A DNA stretch of 64,000 nucleotides from Caulobacter sp. GTDB lineage: Bacteria; Pseudomonadota; Alphaproteobacteria; Caulobacterales; Caulobacteraceae. Each line of letters begins with the position of its first letter. Position 1 is the stretch's first letter. This document shows, in pieces, positions 62,495 through 64,000 of the stretch. The DNA lies in NCBI GenBank assembly GCA_030680355.1, contig JAUXVF010000031.1:496001-560000 (forward strand). Direction: 5' to 3'. A model generated the notes under the pieces. It did no database searches, was not told where the DNA came from, and saw only the letters and a program-made list of their open reading frames with translations. Both the position numbers and the translations under genes were made by a program.

Positions 62495-64000
62495 ATGGGC
62501 GGCGAGACCACAGTTGTGGGCCTGGATCAGGCCCCGACCAAACACGCACGACTGCTGCAATGGGTGAACGAGGTCGCGGCCTTGACCCGACCCGACCGGG
62601 TTCACTGGTGTGACGGCTCCGACGCGGAGTGGACGCTGCTTACCGATCGGCTCGTGGCGGCGGGCACGCTCAAGCGGCTGGACCCGGTCAAACGGCCCAA
62701 CTGCTTCTACGCCGCCTCCGACCCGCGTGACGTGGCCCGGGTCGAGAGCCGCACCTTTATCTGCTCCGAGAACGAGATCGACGCCGGCCCGACCAACAAC
62801 TGGGCCGCCCCGGCGGAGATGCGCGAGCGGCTGAACGGTCTGTTCGATGGCTGCATGCGCGGCCGCACGATGTATGTCGTGCCCTTCAGCATGGGCCCGA
62901 TCGGCTCGCCGATCAGCGCGCTGGGCGTGGAGATCACTGACAGCGCTTATGTCGCCATCTCGATGCGGGTCATGACCCGCATGGGCAAACAGGCCCTCGA
63001 TATGATGGGCGACGACGGCTTCTTCGTCCCGGCCGTCCATACGCTGGGCGCGCCGCTTGCCGCCAGCCAGGTCGACGTGCCCTGGCCCTGTAACGAGGAC
63101 AAGTGGATCGTCCACTATCCCGAGAGCCGCGAGATTTGGTCCTACGGCTCGGGCTATGGCGGCAACGCCCTGCTGGGCAAGAAATGCTACGCCCTGCGGA
63201 TCGCCAGCGTCATGGCCCGCGACGAGGGCTGGCTGGCCGAACATATGCTGATCCTCAAACTGACCAGCCCCAAGGGCGCGGTGCGGTTCGTGGCGGCGGC
63301 CTTCCCCAGCGCCTGCGGCAAGACCAACCTGGCCATGCTGCAGCCGACCATCGAAGGCTGGAAGGCCGAGACCGTCGGCGACGACATCTGCTGGATGCGC
63401 TTTGGCGAGGATGGCCGGCTCTACGCCATCAATCCGGAAGCCGGCTTCTTCGGCGTCGCCCCGGGCACCGGCAAGAACACCAACCGCAACGCCATCGAGG
63501 CGCTGCACGAGAATACGGTCTTCACCAACGTCGCCCTGACCGATGACGGCGATGTCTGGTGGGAAGGCCTGACGGACGAAAAGCCGGCCCATCTGACCGA
63601 CTGGCGTGGCCGGTCCTGGACGCCGGAAAGTCCTGATCCCGCCGCCCATCCCAACGCCCGCTTCACCGTCCCCGCCGAGCAATGCCCGGTGATCGCCAGC
63701 GAATGGGACGATCCCCAGGGCGTGCCGATCAGCGCCATCCTGTTCGGCGGCCGCCGCGCCAGCGCTGTTCCGCTGGTCACCGAGGCCACGGACTGGGCGC
63801 ACGGCGTCTTCATGGGCTCGACCGTGGCCTCCGAGGGCACCGCCGCGGCGGAGAACAAGGTCGGCGAGCTGCGCCGCGATCCGTTCGCGATGCTGCCCTT
63901 CTGCGGCTACAACATGGGCGACTATTTCGGCCATTGGCTGAACGTCGGCGCCAAGGCCGATCCGGCCAAACTGCCGCGCATCTACATGGTCAACTGGTTC
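62495..64000 (+). CDS. pckG: GTP-dependent phosphoenolpyruvate carboxykinase (5' part)
   Basis: The ORF has no stop and runs off the window end, so it is missing from the track. From ATG 62495 (GGAGG upstream) it covers 502 codons out of about 600. It starts [20 protein letters not shown], has [11 protein letters not shown], the kinase-1a P-loop [16 protein letters not shown], and [12 protein letters not shown]. It converts oxaloacetate and GTP to PEP, CO2 and GDP in gluconeogenesis. The antisense 534-aa track ORF (62330-63934) is its shadow. Confidence 0.94.
   Translation, partial: MGGETTVVGLDQAPTKHARLLQWVNEVAALTRPDRVHWCDGSDAEWTLLTDRLVAAGTLKRLDPVKRPNCFYAASDPRDVARVESRTFICSENEIDAGPTNNWAAPAEMRERLNGLFDGCMRGRTMYVVPFSMGPIGSPISALGVEITDSAYVAISMRVMTRMGKQALDMMGDDGFFVPAVHTLGAPLAASQVDVPWPCNEDKWIVHYPESREIWSYGSGYGGNALLGKKCYALRIASVMARDEGWLAEHMLILKLTSPKGAVRFVAAAFPSACGKTNLAMLQPTIEGWKAETVGDDICWMRFGEDGRLYAINPEAGFFGVAPGTGKNTNRNAIEALHENTVFTNVALTDDGDVWWEGLTDEKPAHLTDWRGRSWTPESPDPAAHPNARFTVPAEQCPVIASEWDDPQGVPISAILFGGRRASAVPLVTEATDWAHGVFMGSTVASEGTAAAENKVGELRRDPFAMLPFCGYNMGDYFGHWLNVGAKADPAKLPRIYMVNWF

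Noticed and set aside
62330-63934. 534-aa minus-strand ORF
   Set aside because: Antisense shadow of the PEP carboxykinase gene, whose frame is open to the window end.

Overview
The window is high-GC, densely coded chromosomal DNA from an alphaproteobacterium, most likely of the order Caulobacterales (Caulobacter/Phenylobacterium-like). The evidence is a circularly permuted two-piece tmRNA gene whose tag (ANDNFAEEYAIAA) closely resembles the Caulobacter tag, an alpha-type SspB adaptor, an ilvBN operon with a short attenuation leader, and many Caulobacter-type small and hypothetical proteins. The order is from general knowledge of these families; the genus is inference. I see no prophage, intact insertion sequence, CRISPR array or rRNA/tRNA operon.

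Layout. 0-5.5 kb: VOC and enoyl-CoA hydratase pair, a large LuxR-type regulator fused to an alpha/beta-hydrolase fold, a potassium-channel-like protein and a CDF metal exporter. 5.5-12.5 kb: SMP-30 lactonase, two tandemly duplicated secreted proteins, the thyA-thioesterase-folA folate/dTMP operon, an RcnB-like protein with 26-residue DxNxDGxxD repeats, and ilvC. 12.6-23.3 kb: YceI, nucleoside deoxyribosyltransferase, a methyltransferase divergent from a polyprenyl-diphosphate synthase, GT9, a chromosomal ccdAB toxin-antitoxin pair, YccF, a dispersed intergenic repeat, an SMC-like ATPase, PhyH, fumC, cyclophilin and a RusA-like nuclease. 23.4-28.5 kb: a beta-lactamase-fold serine hydrolase, a legumain-like C13 peptidase, sspB and, 0.8 kb away, the permuted ssrA gene. 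28.5-36.3 kb: ilvB-(small ORF)-ilvN with leader peptide and attenuator, miaA, serB, hflKC and mrp.

36.3-46 kb: two paralogous GPH-type transporters, one broken by a single in-frame TAG; an SDR; a divergent csoR/copA copper module with a GC-rich palindromic operator; and a DevBCA-like exporter operon. 46-52.8 kb: S46 dipeptidyl peptidase, EF-hand protein, CNT nucleoside transporter, GST, a small secreted protein, and a 49-aa lipoprotein absent from the ORF track. 52.8-55 kb: a quorum-sensing cluster (luxR, luxI, an unrecognised 71-aa gene overlapping luxI, and an XRE regulator). 55-64 kb: DUF3253, a lipoprotein hydrolase, a Leu/Val dehydrogenase, a DHA2-type exporter, a penicillin/AHL-acylase-family enzyme 5 kb from the luxR gene, and the first 502 codons of GTP-dependent PEP carboxykinase, cut by the window end.

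Functional links: tmRNA tags stalled products and SspB delivers them to ClpXP; ilvBN and ilvC supply branched-chain amino acids while the Leu/Val dehydrogenase may degrade them; CsoR represses CopA; LuxR/LuxI may be counterbalanced by the acylase. Most candidates for new biology are modest; the strongest are the luxI-coupled small gene with its XRE neighbour, the LuxR-hydrolase fusion with Asp in place of the nucleophile Ser, the RcnB repeat protein, and the small ORF between ilvB and ilvN.
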